Part shown: one piece after another, positions 49,197 through 60,608 of the stretch | Layout of the letters: each line of letters opens with the position of its first letter | How positions within the stretch are numbered: the first letter of the stretch is position 1 | Assembly: GCA_034440635.1 (NCBI GenBank) | Contig: JAOTON010001596.1 | Coordinates: 1,761,501-1,825,500 of the forward strand | Length of the DNA stretch: 64,000 bases | Source of the DNA: Lepas anatifera | Taxonomy: Eukaryota > Arthropoda > Thecostraca > Lepadidae | Direction: 5' to 3' | Position numbers and translations under genes: made by a program | The notes under the pieces: generated by a model | Databases searched by the model: none | What the model was told of the DNA's origin: nothing | What the model saw: only the letters and a program-made list of their open reading frames with translations

Positions 49197-49252
49197 GGCC
49201 TGTCGGGCCCGATTTGTATTCCATAGCACGCGACAGCTTGGCCCGACAGGCC
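49197..49252. repeat. inverted repeat with CCCGACAG core in hAT2
   Basis: GGCCTGTCGGGCC and GGCCCGACAGGCC, perfect 13-bp arms about 30 bp apart. Confidence 0.85.
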
Positions 49253-49573
49253 GCCGTAAAGGTAAAGGCGACAGGCAAAACAGTTTTTTCTTCGTTTCCT
49301 TCGTTTGAAGTCGCTCAACGCTGCCGCAAGGGCGCTGTTTGAACAGTGCCCTTGCAGCAAGCCGGTGTAAAGGTATCTTTGGTTTGAAAGCAGCCCTGCG
49401 GTTTGGTGTGTTGCCTTGTGGATATGGCGGAGGCCAAGGCCTAGAATCCCGTGGTGTGGTAGAAGGTTGCAAGGTTGTGTTTTTGATTATTTTTCTCTTG
49501 CATTACTTTGGTATACATCTTGAGTAAACTGGTTGAGCCTGGATTTCATCGTCCATAGTTGAAGGGCTGATAA

Positions 49574-49801
49574 ATGGCTCCGATTAAGCTGAAGCCCCTT
49601 CCACCGTCCCGTGTCAAGCTTAAATGTGGATTTGAGGGATGTGGGTATTTTGGCGAGAAACGTTTTTTAAGGAGCATCAGCGAATCAAGCATTCTGGGCT
49701 GCCCTGCAAGTTCAGGAACAGTGGTTTTGGCCAAGGAGGTCGTTTTGAAGCATGGATCAAACAGCGGGCAGATCAGAACAGAGTGGGGAGAAAACAAACA
49801 A
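49574..49801 (+). pseudogene. C2H2 zinc-finger-like exon inside hAT2, frameshifted
   Basis: ATG at 49574 opens MAPIKLKPLPPSRVKLKCGF and EGCGYFGEKRF. In a shifted frame the finger is completed as KEHQRIKHSGLPCKF, giving C-X4-C...H-X4-H spacing. It is followed by a basic stretch and a strong donor (A|gtaagtg at 49802). The frame change falls in a T6 run near 49660, so it could be a real lesion or a base-calling error. It may be a degraded hAT N-terminal DNA-binding domain or a captured host exon. No downstream exon was recognised. Confidence 0.4.
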
Positions 49802-49869
49802 GTAAGTGATGTGGTGTTCGTTGTAATTTCGGCAGCTTACATTTATTTCCACACAGTATGTTATGCTCA

Positions 49870-51290
49870 CTGTTGATCAATAATTTTAAATGATATTAAT
49901 AAGGGAAAATGAATTTTACCAGCAGACTGGTCAAATTAGACTAAAACATTTGATTTTCCCTTCCGTCTTCTTTTAAATCCAATGCCTGTTTGTCCAGAAT
50001 TAACCACAAAAGTTGCATACCTTCATCAGTGGATTTGTAGATGCCAAAGAAACAAAACTCTTCACCTTTCCACATTAATTTGAGTTTTAAGTACCAAACT
50101 ATTTCTCCTATTTCATTTCATTCACTTACCTAAATATGCCTATGATCTATGTCAAGGGGACAAAGATATAACAAAACACAGCCTAGTGCAACCTTTACTC
50201 ATTCTTTTTACTCTTAACTTCCTTGGAAACATGATATTTATTTGACATTTACTATCTAACTGACTTAAGGTTATTTATTAGCCTCATGAACTTCAGATCC
50301 TAAACCACGTACCCTCATGGAAATGAGCACGGCAATGCATGAAAACTTTGAGATAGCCAACAGCTTCAAAATTTAGGATTTTTCATGTAAACATGCATTT
50401 AAAGTCATGGAAAGCTAATATTACATGTTTGTATTCAACTACAAGTAGCCATGATCCTTAAAAACACTTTCGAATATCAAAAAGTACCCCTCCAATCTTG
50501 TTTGTCTGGCCATCAGAGCAAAATCCATATATAAATTTTGGGGGTTCCTTGCAAATTACCCCTCCCACCTCCAAAAACTGAAATCATGAAAATCTGCAGA
50601 AGCTAGCATAAGTAACCGCATGGTATGGGAACCAGGTCAGCTTTCTTCCATTGCAAACTATATTTTTTAAGTATTCTGGGCTGGACTATGTAACATAATA
50701 ACAAAATATCACTTATTCTCATTCTAGTGCAGCATTTTTTGTCAATGGCGGCTGCAGAGGACTGAAAAGGGGGCTGCTTTTCATGTTATTGTATATTTCC
50801 ACCTATGACCTAAATCATCTGAATTCAAGACTGAGCCTTATTCAAGACCCAGTCGAGCTGACTTTGACACACACTATTTGTATGCTGTACGTCCACAAAT
50901 CTCAAATTACATCCAATAATAAATTTCCTTTACCAATGGTGACTCCAGAAAATGAGATTGGTGGTTCGGTATTCAATTTGTTATAGGTTTCTGCCGATAA
51001 CCTTAATTTCCTGAGCGTGTCTGATAATTGAAAACCCGAAGAACAGTCTCAGTTCTAGAGTTTTGAAAATTAATAGACTTGTGTCATTCCACTTAGATTT
51101 TCCATAGGCGGCTTCAGAGCACGAAAAATAAGGATATCACACATATAAGGATCAGAGCACAAAAATAAGGATAATGATATCCATTGGTGCCAAACTTGAA
51201 ATTTTTATGCTAATTTTAGTGTTTTCTATTAAGAATGTGGAAAAAGAGTAGGAACATTTTACCAATTGAATGGGTTTTAGACAATTTTAA
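49870..51290. other. AT-rich interior of hAT2
   Basis: No ORF with recognisable domains. Confidence 0.45.
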
Positions 51291-52249
51291 TAGTCCTATC
51301 CTAACCACCCGACAGATTTGGGGTTTTTTCGAAAGTGCCCGACAGATTTGAGATTTTTGCAGCTCTGATGGAGAGAAAGCTGCCTAAAGTAACAGAGGAA
51401 AGGTCTGAGGCAATGTTCTATGAAACTTTTAGGCCAAGGTTGTTCAAGGCCATTGCCCTTTGACGTCAAAATATTACATTTTGCCTATAACGTGTACTGC
51501 AACTAGCACTGTGGCAACCGTCGGGCGGAAAATAAGGCTTGACCTTGACCCATGACCTTTGTCTTGAACCTGCGACTTTGAGTTCAAGATTGAGCGATCT
51601 AGCGTATAACGTCATAGCATGATATGTGTCATATTAGGCAGCATCATCCGACCAAAGGCACTAGGGTCAATGACCTTGAAATGGTGGTATGACCTTGACC
51701 TGTGACTTTTTACTTAGACTCGACTTTCAAGAGAGGTGACTCTGACATAAAATCCTCATCATATAATGTTGCGACGTCACCTCTCAGTCTACAATACCGG
51801 CGAGCTTGTGCGACCGAGCGCAAACCTTGTTCAATGTACAATGTTCATTCACTTGAATGCGAGGTAGCCTTTCGTTGCAATAAATTCACATGTATATTGA
51901 CAAGCTGCATTGTCTGGGTGGAGATAATCCGGATTCTCGACATTCTTGATCTATATTTTTCCACAAAAGGCTAGGCTGATGACAGTGTGTGGAAAGTGTA
52001 GGGGCTATACAACATGTATGCTCTTGAGAAGAAACCAGGTCCGATGGCAAAAAACGGTTACTAAATTTGAAATAAGCGGTATCGAAATAGGCAGAAACAG
52101 GTGTTCACGTGCCGGATCCAGTTTGGCTGTTGACCAGTGTTATTGGTGGCATATTGGTAATATACATTAAACATAAGAAACACTTAATACTCATCCTTTG
52201 CCTGCTAGAGCTATCTGTATTTGCACACTGTGGCAGGACTGTTCTCTCT

Positions 52250-53111
52250 GATTAGCCCGGCACTGTCCTCGCTCTTTTCGTACCCTCCACCGCTTGGGGG
52301 TTAAACTGAATCCGCCCTTACGATCTCGGGGACCAGTGGTGGCACGGAAAAAATTGTAATGACTCTGAAAACGCATTGCCGTCCTTTTACGTTTGAGCTG
52401 GTTTGGGCCATATCTGTTGACCCGTGACGTCACAGTGGGCGAAAGTGGATCAAGTATAGACTTATTTAGGAAAAAGATTATAACTCGATAAGACTTAGAC
52501 CTAGAACAAAGCCAAAGGCATCAATGTGCCCGTGGTGACCCAAGAATTCAAATTGCGTACGGCATGACTTTTAAAATCATACAGTGACCTTGGCCTGGCC
52601 AACTTAGAGTGAGATCGAATTGAGGTCAAGGTCACCTTTTGAGGTTATGTTGCACATTATTTGAATCTTCGAATAATGATCGCCAGTATGATTATACAAT
52701 GTATTGTTGTATCTTATTTTGTTCAAAATTGAATGGCACTAAAAAATCGAAAGGTCTGACCTTTGTTGACCCCTGGAGAACCCTTGAGCTGACCTGAAAA
52801 TGAATTACAGCATCCAAATTTATTTTGTCAAAAGCTTTCAAATTGCCTTTATGAAGCTGGTCTAGCTTTTCTAGAACCCGTGTTAGACTCTTATTCTACC
52901 AGCCTCGTTTTATAAGAATGAAATTGCCTTATATTGATTGAGACATGGTGTTATAACTCGTTGACCTGACTTGAACTGATGCCAATAATCGGCCATGAGT
53001 TGTCGATTTGGTCACCTCGCAAATTGGCACGTCTCTTATTAAATTGGCTAGGAAGCATTCACAAAAAACCGAAGGGGGTCTGATCGGACACCCCAGGAGG
53101 CGAAAGGTTAA
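52250..53111 (+). mobile_element. Family F copy F2 (left edge uncertain)
   Basis: It shares with F1 the segments cgatctcgggga, tataactcgttgacctgac, gatgccaat and the right end TCTGATCGGACACCCCAGG ... GGTTAA (53108-53111). The left terminus is not clear. Confidence 0.55.
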
Positions 53112-53212
53112 TGTTAGGCTCCTCCCCTCCTTCCGAGTTGCCGGTAATGAGTTTTCATCTCGTCATTTCAAGGGAAGACCGCTATGCTCACGCGAGCTGT
53201 GAGGAGCCATGC

Positions 53213-53575
53213 TCATCGAATGTGTGCTTGCAGTGTACAGGCAGCGTTTATGTATGCTGTGCACGATCGAGTGACATCATGGTGAGCATGAGGGCCGGGG
53301 TAAGGGTGCCAGAAGCTTATCCACGACTGTTGAACGTTGCCCATAGCTTTTCGAAGCCATTGCTCTGAAACTGTCACCACGAATGCATTATGCGACTTCT
53401 TATCCGGCAGATTAATTGTGAGCATTGCTGCATTTTCAAGTGCGCATTCGTGACGTAAGCTGTTGGCCAGCTCAGCATGAAGCTCTTGCCCTTGGTGCGT
53501 CACTTGGGTCACTGGGACAGGAAATTGTAATCGCTGTTTGCCCTGACTCACCCTTTGGTCAAACTTATTGATCAT
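53213..53575 (-). CDS. unrecognised 120-codon ORF, doubtful
   Basis: Minus-strand ORF beginning MINKFDQRVSQGKQRLQFPV and containing LHAELANSLRHECALENAAM and KKSHNAFVVTVSEQWLRKA. Its composition is protein-like rather than low-complexity, and it lies just outside F2. No domain recognised and no splice context. It could be a retroelement remnant. Confidence 0.2.
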   Translation of the reverse strand: MINKFDQRVSQGKQRLQFPVPVTQVTHQGQELHAELANSLRHECALENAAMLTINLPDKKSHNAFVVTVSEQWLRKAMGNVQQSWISFWHPYPGPHAHHDVTRSCTAYINAACTLQAHIR

Positions 53576-53579
53576 GGAA

Positions 53580-54330
53580 GCGAAGGTGACATAATTTCAT
53601 CGCTCGAGAGCTTGCAATCCTGCGCCGGAAATCCAAGCAAGTCTCCAGCGAGGTAACGTACCCCAGCAAGCCCCATTCCAGGGCTGTAAAAATTGGCCTG
53701 TTTTTACAATCATTTTATTACAAAACTAACCTGGCACTACTTTTAAGCTTTGAAAAATGTAGACTGCCCAGCAATGGAATCATTTATTTTTGAGATGACA
53801 CACCGATATTCCCAATGTCTTAAACGGAAGGGGAAAATAGGACCAGACGCTGATAATTTTTGTTTGTAAGTTTCGTAGACCATACACGTCTGAAATTTTG
53901 TCCGCGCCTGGTTAAGTTGGTACAACTGTCAAGGTACATGGGTCTTATTCCAACTAGGAAAATTCATTTTCGATGGATTATTTGATTTTTCTCTGCATAT
54001 TAATCGTTTAGTCCGTTTTGTCCGTTTCTGTGTATACACGGTCTTATTAACAGGCTTCGCAACCACACATTGTTTTAACGAGGAGATGCGAATAAATATA
54101 TATCCGCAACGAGAGTGGAACACGATAGATAAAATTGCTACCACTGCACGGCGATAGACGAGTTTGTGTCCATTGATACACGCCCCTGCGCTATGCCCTG
54201 AAAAGTGGTCCACGATCAGAGTTTTGCATAACCAAAGCATCTTATTAAACCACAAACAAACGACAGGTGATATCAAACAACTTCTAACAACATATCCAAT
54301 GTAAAAGTTTGGAAATCATCACATGCTGGG
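53580..54330. other. spacer, nothing recognised
   Basis: No gene or repeat recognised. Confidence 0.45.
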
Positions 54331-57300
54331 CTCTGTATCTCTGTATCTCTGTATATGTATTAATCACCAACAGGCACATACCCAATTATAGGTGAAATCA
54401 ATGAAAGATAAAAATGCATAATCACCAACAGCCTACTCCTAAAACGCGCAAACAACATTTCTAACACAACAAACACAGATAATCAATCTGGTCACTGACC
54501 TATAAAAGCTGTTTGTAGAGTCGTAAAAGAGGCGATACACTTTTTAAGTCGTCCAATGAGATCCGTCAAAATATCGCAGGTTGGTGAGAAAGCTTAAAAG
54601 TTATTGACAACGCGAGGAGCCCGCACAAACACACATGATTGTATTGTGTTCACTCGACCAAAAGGCACATTTAACCTTCGCCCGGGTGGGGGGTCTTTTT
54701 AGACCCCCCTCGGGTTTTTCCAAAGTGACCAAAAAACGGCAGCGCGCAGCGCCGCCAAACCTGGTCTAGCTGTTCCTTCATCATTTGTACATCTTTCCTG
54801 AAAATTTTAGCTCAAAGTCATATCAGGTCAGGTCACCAGGCCAGGTGAAGTGACCTCACCTCAAAAATACTTAGGACCGCATAACTAAAAGAAGGGTTAA
54901 TCGATCAAGTTGAAACTCATACCACATATTGGGCTCACCAGGAGCTACAACATATGTTCCGGGATTTTTGATATTGGTGACCTAAGGTCATGAGCAGAGC
55001 ATGACCTGCCCATTGTAAATACATGGGGAAAATCACGAAATGAGCTTTTCTGGGGAAAATCACGAAATGAGCTTTTCTCAGTAAGTATAGATGGAATCAA
55101 CTTCAAACATCGGTTATGACTTGCTTTTAGCCCATTTCTGAAGTTGATGCTAAAAATTTTGACTTATGACCTTTAAAGGGTCACCTGAGGTCAAATAAGC
55201 AATTTTTGGTGTTTTACTCTATAAATTTTAAATAAAATAAGATATAACTTTTATTTTGTCACTCAAGTGTTTGTATAGTAACTGCAAGTCAAATGATATA
55301 CATCATGACTATACCAGGTCAAGTTGGGTCAGACCGCTGACCTGGGTCAGGTCAAATTCTTAAATTTGACCTGGCATAGCAATATCATATATCATTCGAT
55401 TTGTATTGACGAGAGGATTGCAATGGTGCATAAACTATGGCTGTATCTTGTTTGGTTTGGGAGCTATTAGCGAAAAAATGTTACAGCCACCCCTTATGCA
55501 TGGGTGGCTATGGACATTCCTAAGAATATGCCCAATATTTAGTGACCTGTAGCTCCCTAGGCTTTGACCTAACACGAAAATGAATGCCACTGTAATGAAA
55601 GCGCATTTCAAGAGCTTTCGAATGGTGTTAGAAAAATGTTTCTAGCTATCATAGTTTCTGAGATATATGGGGTTTTCTTAGTACACCTCATATTAGCGAT
55701 TTTGACCTATTTTGACCTCTGGTGACCTTGATATTGACCTGACAAGAAAAATGACCGAAGTATTTTCGATATCATTTTCGAAGAGCTTTCGATTGCTGTT
55801 TTGCGTTTTTTTCTAGCTCTCTTAGTTTTTGAGATCGTGGGGAGGGTCTTTTTTAGCCCCCCCCACCAGGGCGAAGGTGGCTCGTACCCGCCACCGGGGC
55901 AAGGGTTAAGAAATTTGCACTAGCATTCCTGGTAGTTCTAGATGGTACATGAAGCGAGAAACATTCCAAAAGATGACATGATGCGATGAGACCTCTAAAA
56001 ACCTTGCTTGTGAATAAGATGTCATGTTGTACACGCCTTACCAATAAAGTGCGAACATCATAAAACTTTGTCAATTCCTCGTAACCTAATGATGGACAGG
56101 CTGGGTTAACATGGTTCGCAAGCCACATCAAAAACTTGTGTTGGATTCTTTCTACACGATCCAGATGACATTTTGCGGCTCCAACCCAAACCACTGAACA
56201 ATACTCTAAAACTGACCGAACATTTGCATTAAAAGCCGCTAAAGCGGCCTTCTTATTCAGCTTATATCTATGGGAGGCTGTCTGGAAAGTTCTGATTAAT
56301 AAACCGAGTGATCTGTTTGCTGTGGAAACCATCGAGTTTATATGGTCGGAAAAGGTAAGCTTCTGGTCAAGAATGATTCCCAAATCTTTTATGGAAGAAA
56401 CGTTCTCCAAAATTGTTCCGTTAATTTTATAAGCCGAATCAATGAGATTGCGTTTTAAAGAGATTTTGAAAGACTTGCATTTTGAGGCGTTTAGATTCAT
56501 CTTCCAGGCAGCAGCCCAACTTGTTACTGCGTCCAGGTCTTTCTGTAACGTGTTAACGTCATTTTGGGATTTCACTTGATGGAATATTTTCAGATCGTCC
56601 GCGAAAAGCAAACACTTGGTAGAAACTACGCGTGGCAGGTCGTTTACGAAAACTGAAAACAACAACGGTGAGATGAGCCTTCCCTCTGGTGTGCCTGAGG
56701 CCACACGAGCCCAATCCGAAACTTTTCCGTTCAGCACCACTCTCTGTTCACGTCTGCCAAGATAAGAAATCAACCATCTCAACGCTAAGTTGTCAATGCC
56801 ATACATTTGCTGCAGTTTGTACAATAAAAGACGATGGTCAACACTTTGGAACGCGCTCGAGAAATCTGTGTACACTGCGTCTAGCTGACTGCTGTCAGAA
56901 ATGGCTTTTCACCCGTGTGCCAGAAAAGATGCCAGATTAGATTGACATGATCTGTTTGGCAAGAATCTATGCTGACATGGAGAAAGATGAGGCCGGACGT
57001 GCTGGTAAATCTGGTTGCATACTATTTTTTTCAAAAATTTTGGCGCAAAGAGGCAGCAATGAAACAGAGCGGTAGTTGTCAGGATTTTTTCGTGACCCTT
57101 TTTTGAATATCGGAACAATATTTGCTTCTCCCCACTGCTCAGGAAATATTCTACAGTTGAGGGACATTTTGAAAATTTTGCACAGAGGGCAAGCCAGTTC
57201 TCCAGCACATTCGCGAAGCACGCGAGCACTTAACCCATCAGGACCGCAGGCTTTGGTTACAACTAATTCTTGCAGCAAGCGACGTACAGTTTCCTCTGAC

Positions 57301-57605
57301 ACAGTGAAGGCAATCAAACGATCATCCACACTAAAAGGTATGTCAGGGAAATTTACAGCATTAGGATCAGAGAATTTACAAGAAAAAGTACGGTTTAATA
57401 GGTTGGCCTTGTCTGTGTCGTCGGTAAAAAGTACTTCATTGCTTTCTAAAACCGGTACTCCTTTCGTCTGTTTAAAACACTTCATAAAAGTCCAAAAACG
57501 TTTCGGGTTGTTTGTAAAGTCTGAAACAAGACATTTCAGGTACTGTGAGTAGCCCTGACTAGACAAGTGTTTGAAAGCAGCGTGCTTGTCAGCAAAGGCT
57601 TATTC
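54331..57605 (-). pseudogene. Jockey/CR1-like LINE ORF2 (reverse transcriptase), split by B2
   Basis: Read on the minus strand: from about 57600 FADKHAAFKHLSSQGYSQYL; fingers KACGPDGLSARVLRECAGEL and QWGEANIVPIFKKGSRKNPD; a frameshift near 57015; QHRFLPNRSCQSNLASFLAH; TGA near 56909; then palm VYTDFSSAFQSVDHRLLLYK, SGTPEGRLISPLLFSVFVND and catalytic FADD (CLLFADDLKIF); thumb VLEYCSVVWVGAAKCHLDRV. The frame reaches NASANFL, is interrupted at TTAA by B2 (54671-55909), and resumes in the same frame as NVPFGRVNTIQSCVFVRAPR with TAA at 54594-54596. An 8-bp tandem (CTGTATCT) at 54333-54357 may be the 3' tail. The endonuclease domain is missing (5' truncation near 57605). Confidence 0.9.
54671..55909 (-). 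mobile_element. Family B element, copy B2, inserted in the LINE ORF
   Basis: TTAACCTTCGCCCGGGTGGG at the left and GCCACCGGGGCAAGGGTTAA at the right; reverse orientation of B1. It is bounded by TTAA on both sides, and removing it with one TTAA restores an open LINE frame. Confidence 0.95.
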
Positions 57606-58250
57606 AATTCTGTGTAAATACTTACTCTATGTTGGATGGACTAGAACAATGGAGGGAATGTATGTGCTATAGCCTTATCTTTTTTTAATCAACATGCCGA
57701 TATGACCATCTTCAACTTGACCGTTGTAGTCCGCTTCTGTAGCCCTGGCGTCGAAGAAGCTGGCAGCATCAGTGCTGCAGCGGGGGCCGAAAAATAACCG
57801 GAATTATCTAATCAACTTTGACCGATGACTGATGATAATTCACCAGCGCGCCACTGATCCTACTCTCTACGCCGGCTGGACAGAGGAGTGGAACACAGAC
57901 AGCTTCCTAGAGCTCTAGGATATGAAAGCAAAGTCGAGCAGCAGCCCGGTCCTCTCGCAAATAAAAGAGAATCTGTAGGCCCTCGTGCAGGGAGAGCTCC
58001 ACAAAGCAGTACTTGCCACCACAAAGCAGATGCTGATTGTCAGCCTGCGACGGAAATGGCGCATTATCAGCATCAGGGCGCTAGATAAGCTTTTGTGAGG
58101 TATATAGAAATATAGAAGCGCTTCGGGCAAAGTTCAGAACACATCAAGAAAGAAACCATAGCCGTACCTTGTTTTCACGTTTTCTTTTTAATGGGAGATA
58201 AATGACGTCTCAGACACGGGCACTCTTAAGTCCCCTCAAGCACTCCACTC
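57606..58250. other. spacer, nothing recognised
   Basis: Short ORFs only. Confidence 0.4.
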
Positions 58251-58254
58251 TGTG

Positions 58255-58670
58255 ACAAGCAGGATTTTTGGCCAACGGGACCCTCTGAAAAAAACGAGTC
58301 CTCTGAACCACTTGAGCCCCCAGGGTCCTCTGTTGACAGTAGGACCATCTCTGGTCAGCTGGGCACTCTTAAACTGATAAAGCCACTATAGACAGCAGGG
58401 CTCTCTTGGAAGCAGGGCCCACTGCGACTCGCAGGGCCAGGTATAGCCGTCAGAGCCGTGTCTGAGCAGCTGGGTTCTCTTTAAGTGAGAGGACCATTGT
58501 GGCTAGTAGGGAGCATTTTAGCCTATAGGCCCCATTCTGACTATCAGGACCCTCTTTAACTACATAGAGGAGCCCCTGACCGACTGTTCCCCGCAGGGGT
58601 CTCTATCGTCAGCCGGGCTCTCTCAAGTCAGCTGGGCCCTTTATAGGCGGGACTGCGGGCCATAGAGGCC
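58255..58670. repeat. highly degenerate short tandem repeat
   Basis: A recurring word of the type CAGGGYCCTCTTTRACT reappears roughly every 20-30 bp (e.g. gggaccctctg, cagggtcctctgttgac, gggcactcttaaact, cagggctctcttgga, aggaccctctttaac), interspersed with variable sequence. Confidence 0.5.
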
Positions 58671-59330
58671 CTCGAAGTCCACCACAAAACTCTGCAGTTT
58701 GAAGAGTTATTTGAAATAGGAAGACAATGCTTTGACCCGCAAGGCCTGCTATGGTTTTTAAAGCCCCTTTAACCCGTGGAACATGTTTGATAAGATATTT
58801 CTGATCCCGAAGACTTTTTCGACATGCACAGGTGATGAATTGCAATGCATCTTGATGAACTAATAACTCGTTCTTTTTTTAATGACTGCGATATTGCGCG
58901 TTTAATGGTCATTATTCATAACGCCTATAATGTGTATTGTATTTCTTACGATCAACAACAATTAAAGTCGTTTAAGAATTTAACGTAACGGAAGAAAGTT
59001 ACATTTCATAATTTCTATAATGCCTTATCTATTCCTGAATACAGAAATTTTCGCTTTATGTCAGCATGTAAACGGAAAAATGGGTAAAATATTCAAACAA
59101 AAGTAAAAAAGACCATTCAGATTTATACATCTTATTAATTTTGTCAGTGGCAATACACCACTATCTGCACCATTACTCCTAGCAGCCTACAAATATCACA
59201 GGTGTGTTCTGGGCTGTTGGCAACCCCCATAAAGAAATCGAAAAAAATCGATGACAGGAGGGAGTAAAATCGACCATCACGTATGCTGATATATCGTGAA
59301 ATGACAGAAGATTACCATCGCCTCCACCCC
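58671..59330. other. spacer, nothing recognised
   Basis: AT-rich, no gene recognised. Confidence 0.4.
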
Positions 59331-59453
59331 CCCCCCTTAAACGGTTATTTGTATAACTCTCTTGGTTTTTAGATCTCACGAGGCTTTTCAGGACCCCCTC
59401 CCCCCAACTCCACTCCGCGTTGACGCCAGATCCTTCTCCACTGCGCGTGTTAT
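59331..59453 (-). mobile_element. terminal fragment of a TTAA-type element (D-like)
   Basis: Ends CTTCTCCACTGCGCGTGTTA after a C-rich tract and an 'agatctcacgagg' stretch, like the termini of family D. The TTAA is decayed to TTAT. Confidence 0.4.
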
Positions 59454-60163
59454 ACTTCGGCACTTCGGACTCGGACTTCTTATCTCCTTTCGCTGATTTT
59501 TTGGAGACAACTAGTGAACTCTCTGCTGCGAATAATTTTTTCAGATTAAACAGGGGACACGTTTCCCAATCTTCCCTTCCAAAGTCCATCGTCTGTGCAT
59601 GCTATCAACAAAGGCTGAATGTTTGTATCAAGATGGCTGGAGTTCGCTAAATACAATTTTTCGAATTCAAATTGGGGCAAAATCCAGGTAAGGGCAAGTT
59701 TATTCGCCACCAGCCAACAGCCTGGCAGCTGTTCACTTCATGGCCACATCTACAATTGCATATCTGGAAGTTCAGACTCGCCAGAAATGGGCCGAGTCTA
59801 GACATCGGTAACGATGGTATCGATGCTCTGCCATTATCTGCGACATCTAGAAAAGAAGTGAAAGCTATCATAGAACATGAGGAGCTGTAGGCAACGTGTT
59901 TTTGATGAATTGCGCTTTTTCCTCAACCTCCTCATAGGAGATAGGACAGGAGCAATAGGCCAGTGGGCGGAAAACGTCGCTCCCAGGCTCGTGCTCAGCC
60001 GGAGTAGCATCACAACTAAGAGAATCGAGAATGTGTCATATCAGCACCTCTCATCAAATTCTGAGAACCAAGGCACTATAGATTCAGGCTTTTTTCGGAC
60101 AAAAAGTTTTGTTACTATAGACTCAGCCTTGTTCGTTAATAGTTTCTCCCCTGCGTGTAATGA

Positions 60164-60607
60164 CTAATTAGTTCTGACCACTAGGCATTTTTTGCCCTGT
60201 ACTACTCCGACGTACCCATAATTCAGTAGCGCCGCCGGACACGATGGCTCCTGGTCGCTGCCTCGGCGGCACATTTTGATTCGCCTGGGCCGACGGTGTG
60301 ACCTTGCCGCGCCTGTTACCATGACGATGTGTGGAAGGGAACAATCACTGCGGGGTGCCCGCTGTAGAATGTCACCACGAATAAAAAAGCCACGTGATAA
60401 ACGTGAATGTAAGAAATAATCATCCAGTAATAGGCTTGGCTTTGCATCGTGCAAATCACATTCTTCAAAAACAAATACATGACGGCGTAAAGCTAAAGAC
60501 AAACACGGCAAAATCTTATCAGCTTTGAGGGAAGCCATCACACACAAAGAGATGTTTTGCATACAGTGGGCAATGAGCGTATGGTAATGTCCACACACGG
60601 CATACAC
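60164..60607 (-). CDS. unrecognised 147-codon ORF beside a CpG-rich block
   Basis: Minus-strand ORF starting MYAVCGHYHTLIAHCMQNIS, with LKADKILPCLSLALRRHVFV and a basic C-terminal half ending KKCLVVRTN. No domain recognised. It starts immediately left of the CpG-rich block at 60609-61100, in divergent orientation to the candidate exon at 61115. It could be a genuine small gene, a retroelement remnant or chance. Confidence 0.25.
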   Translation of the reverse strand: MYAVCGHYHTLIAHCMQNISLCVMASLKADKILPCLSLALRRHVFVFEECDLHDAKPSLLLDDYFLHSRLSRGFFIRGDILQRAPRSDCSLPHIVMVTGAARSHRRPRRIKMCRRGSDQEPSCPAALLNYGYVGVVQGKKCLVVRTN

Positions 60608-60608
60608 G

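Larger units (their letters stand above)
48856..51367. mobile_element. hAT-like DNA element hAT2 with perfect 8-bp TSD
   Basis: TIRs are CAGAGCTGCAAAA (left) and TTTTGCAGCTCTG (right). The 8-bp duplication is ATGGAGAG at 48848-48855 and 51368-51375. Subterminal CCCGACAG words recur (48892, 49208, 49242, 51308, 51338). It carries a zinc-finger-like exon and no complete transposase. At 2.5 kb it is non-autonomous. Confidence 0.85.
48725..51830 (-). mobile_element. Family D copy D2, split by hAT2
   Basis: Left part 48725-48855 (gacctaggtcaatat..., ttgggaaatgccgtgatta...) and right part 51368-51830 (caaggccattgccctttgac gtcaaa..., agggtcaatgaccttgaaat...) follow the reverse complement of D1 in order. 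The two parts join at the hAT2 target site. The left end of D2 is missing. Confidence 0.75.

Noticed and set aside
55853..55910. Last 17 codons of the long LINE ORF (TLAPVAGTSHLRP...)
   Set aside because: They come from reading into the B2 insertion, not from the LINE.
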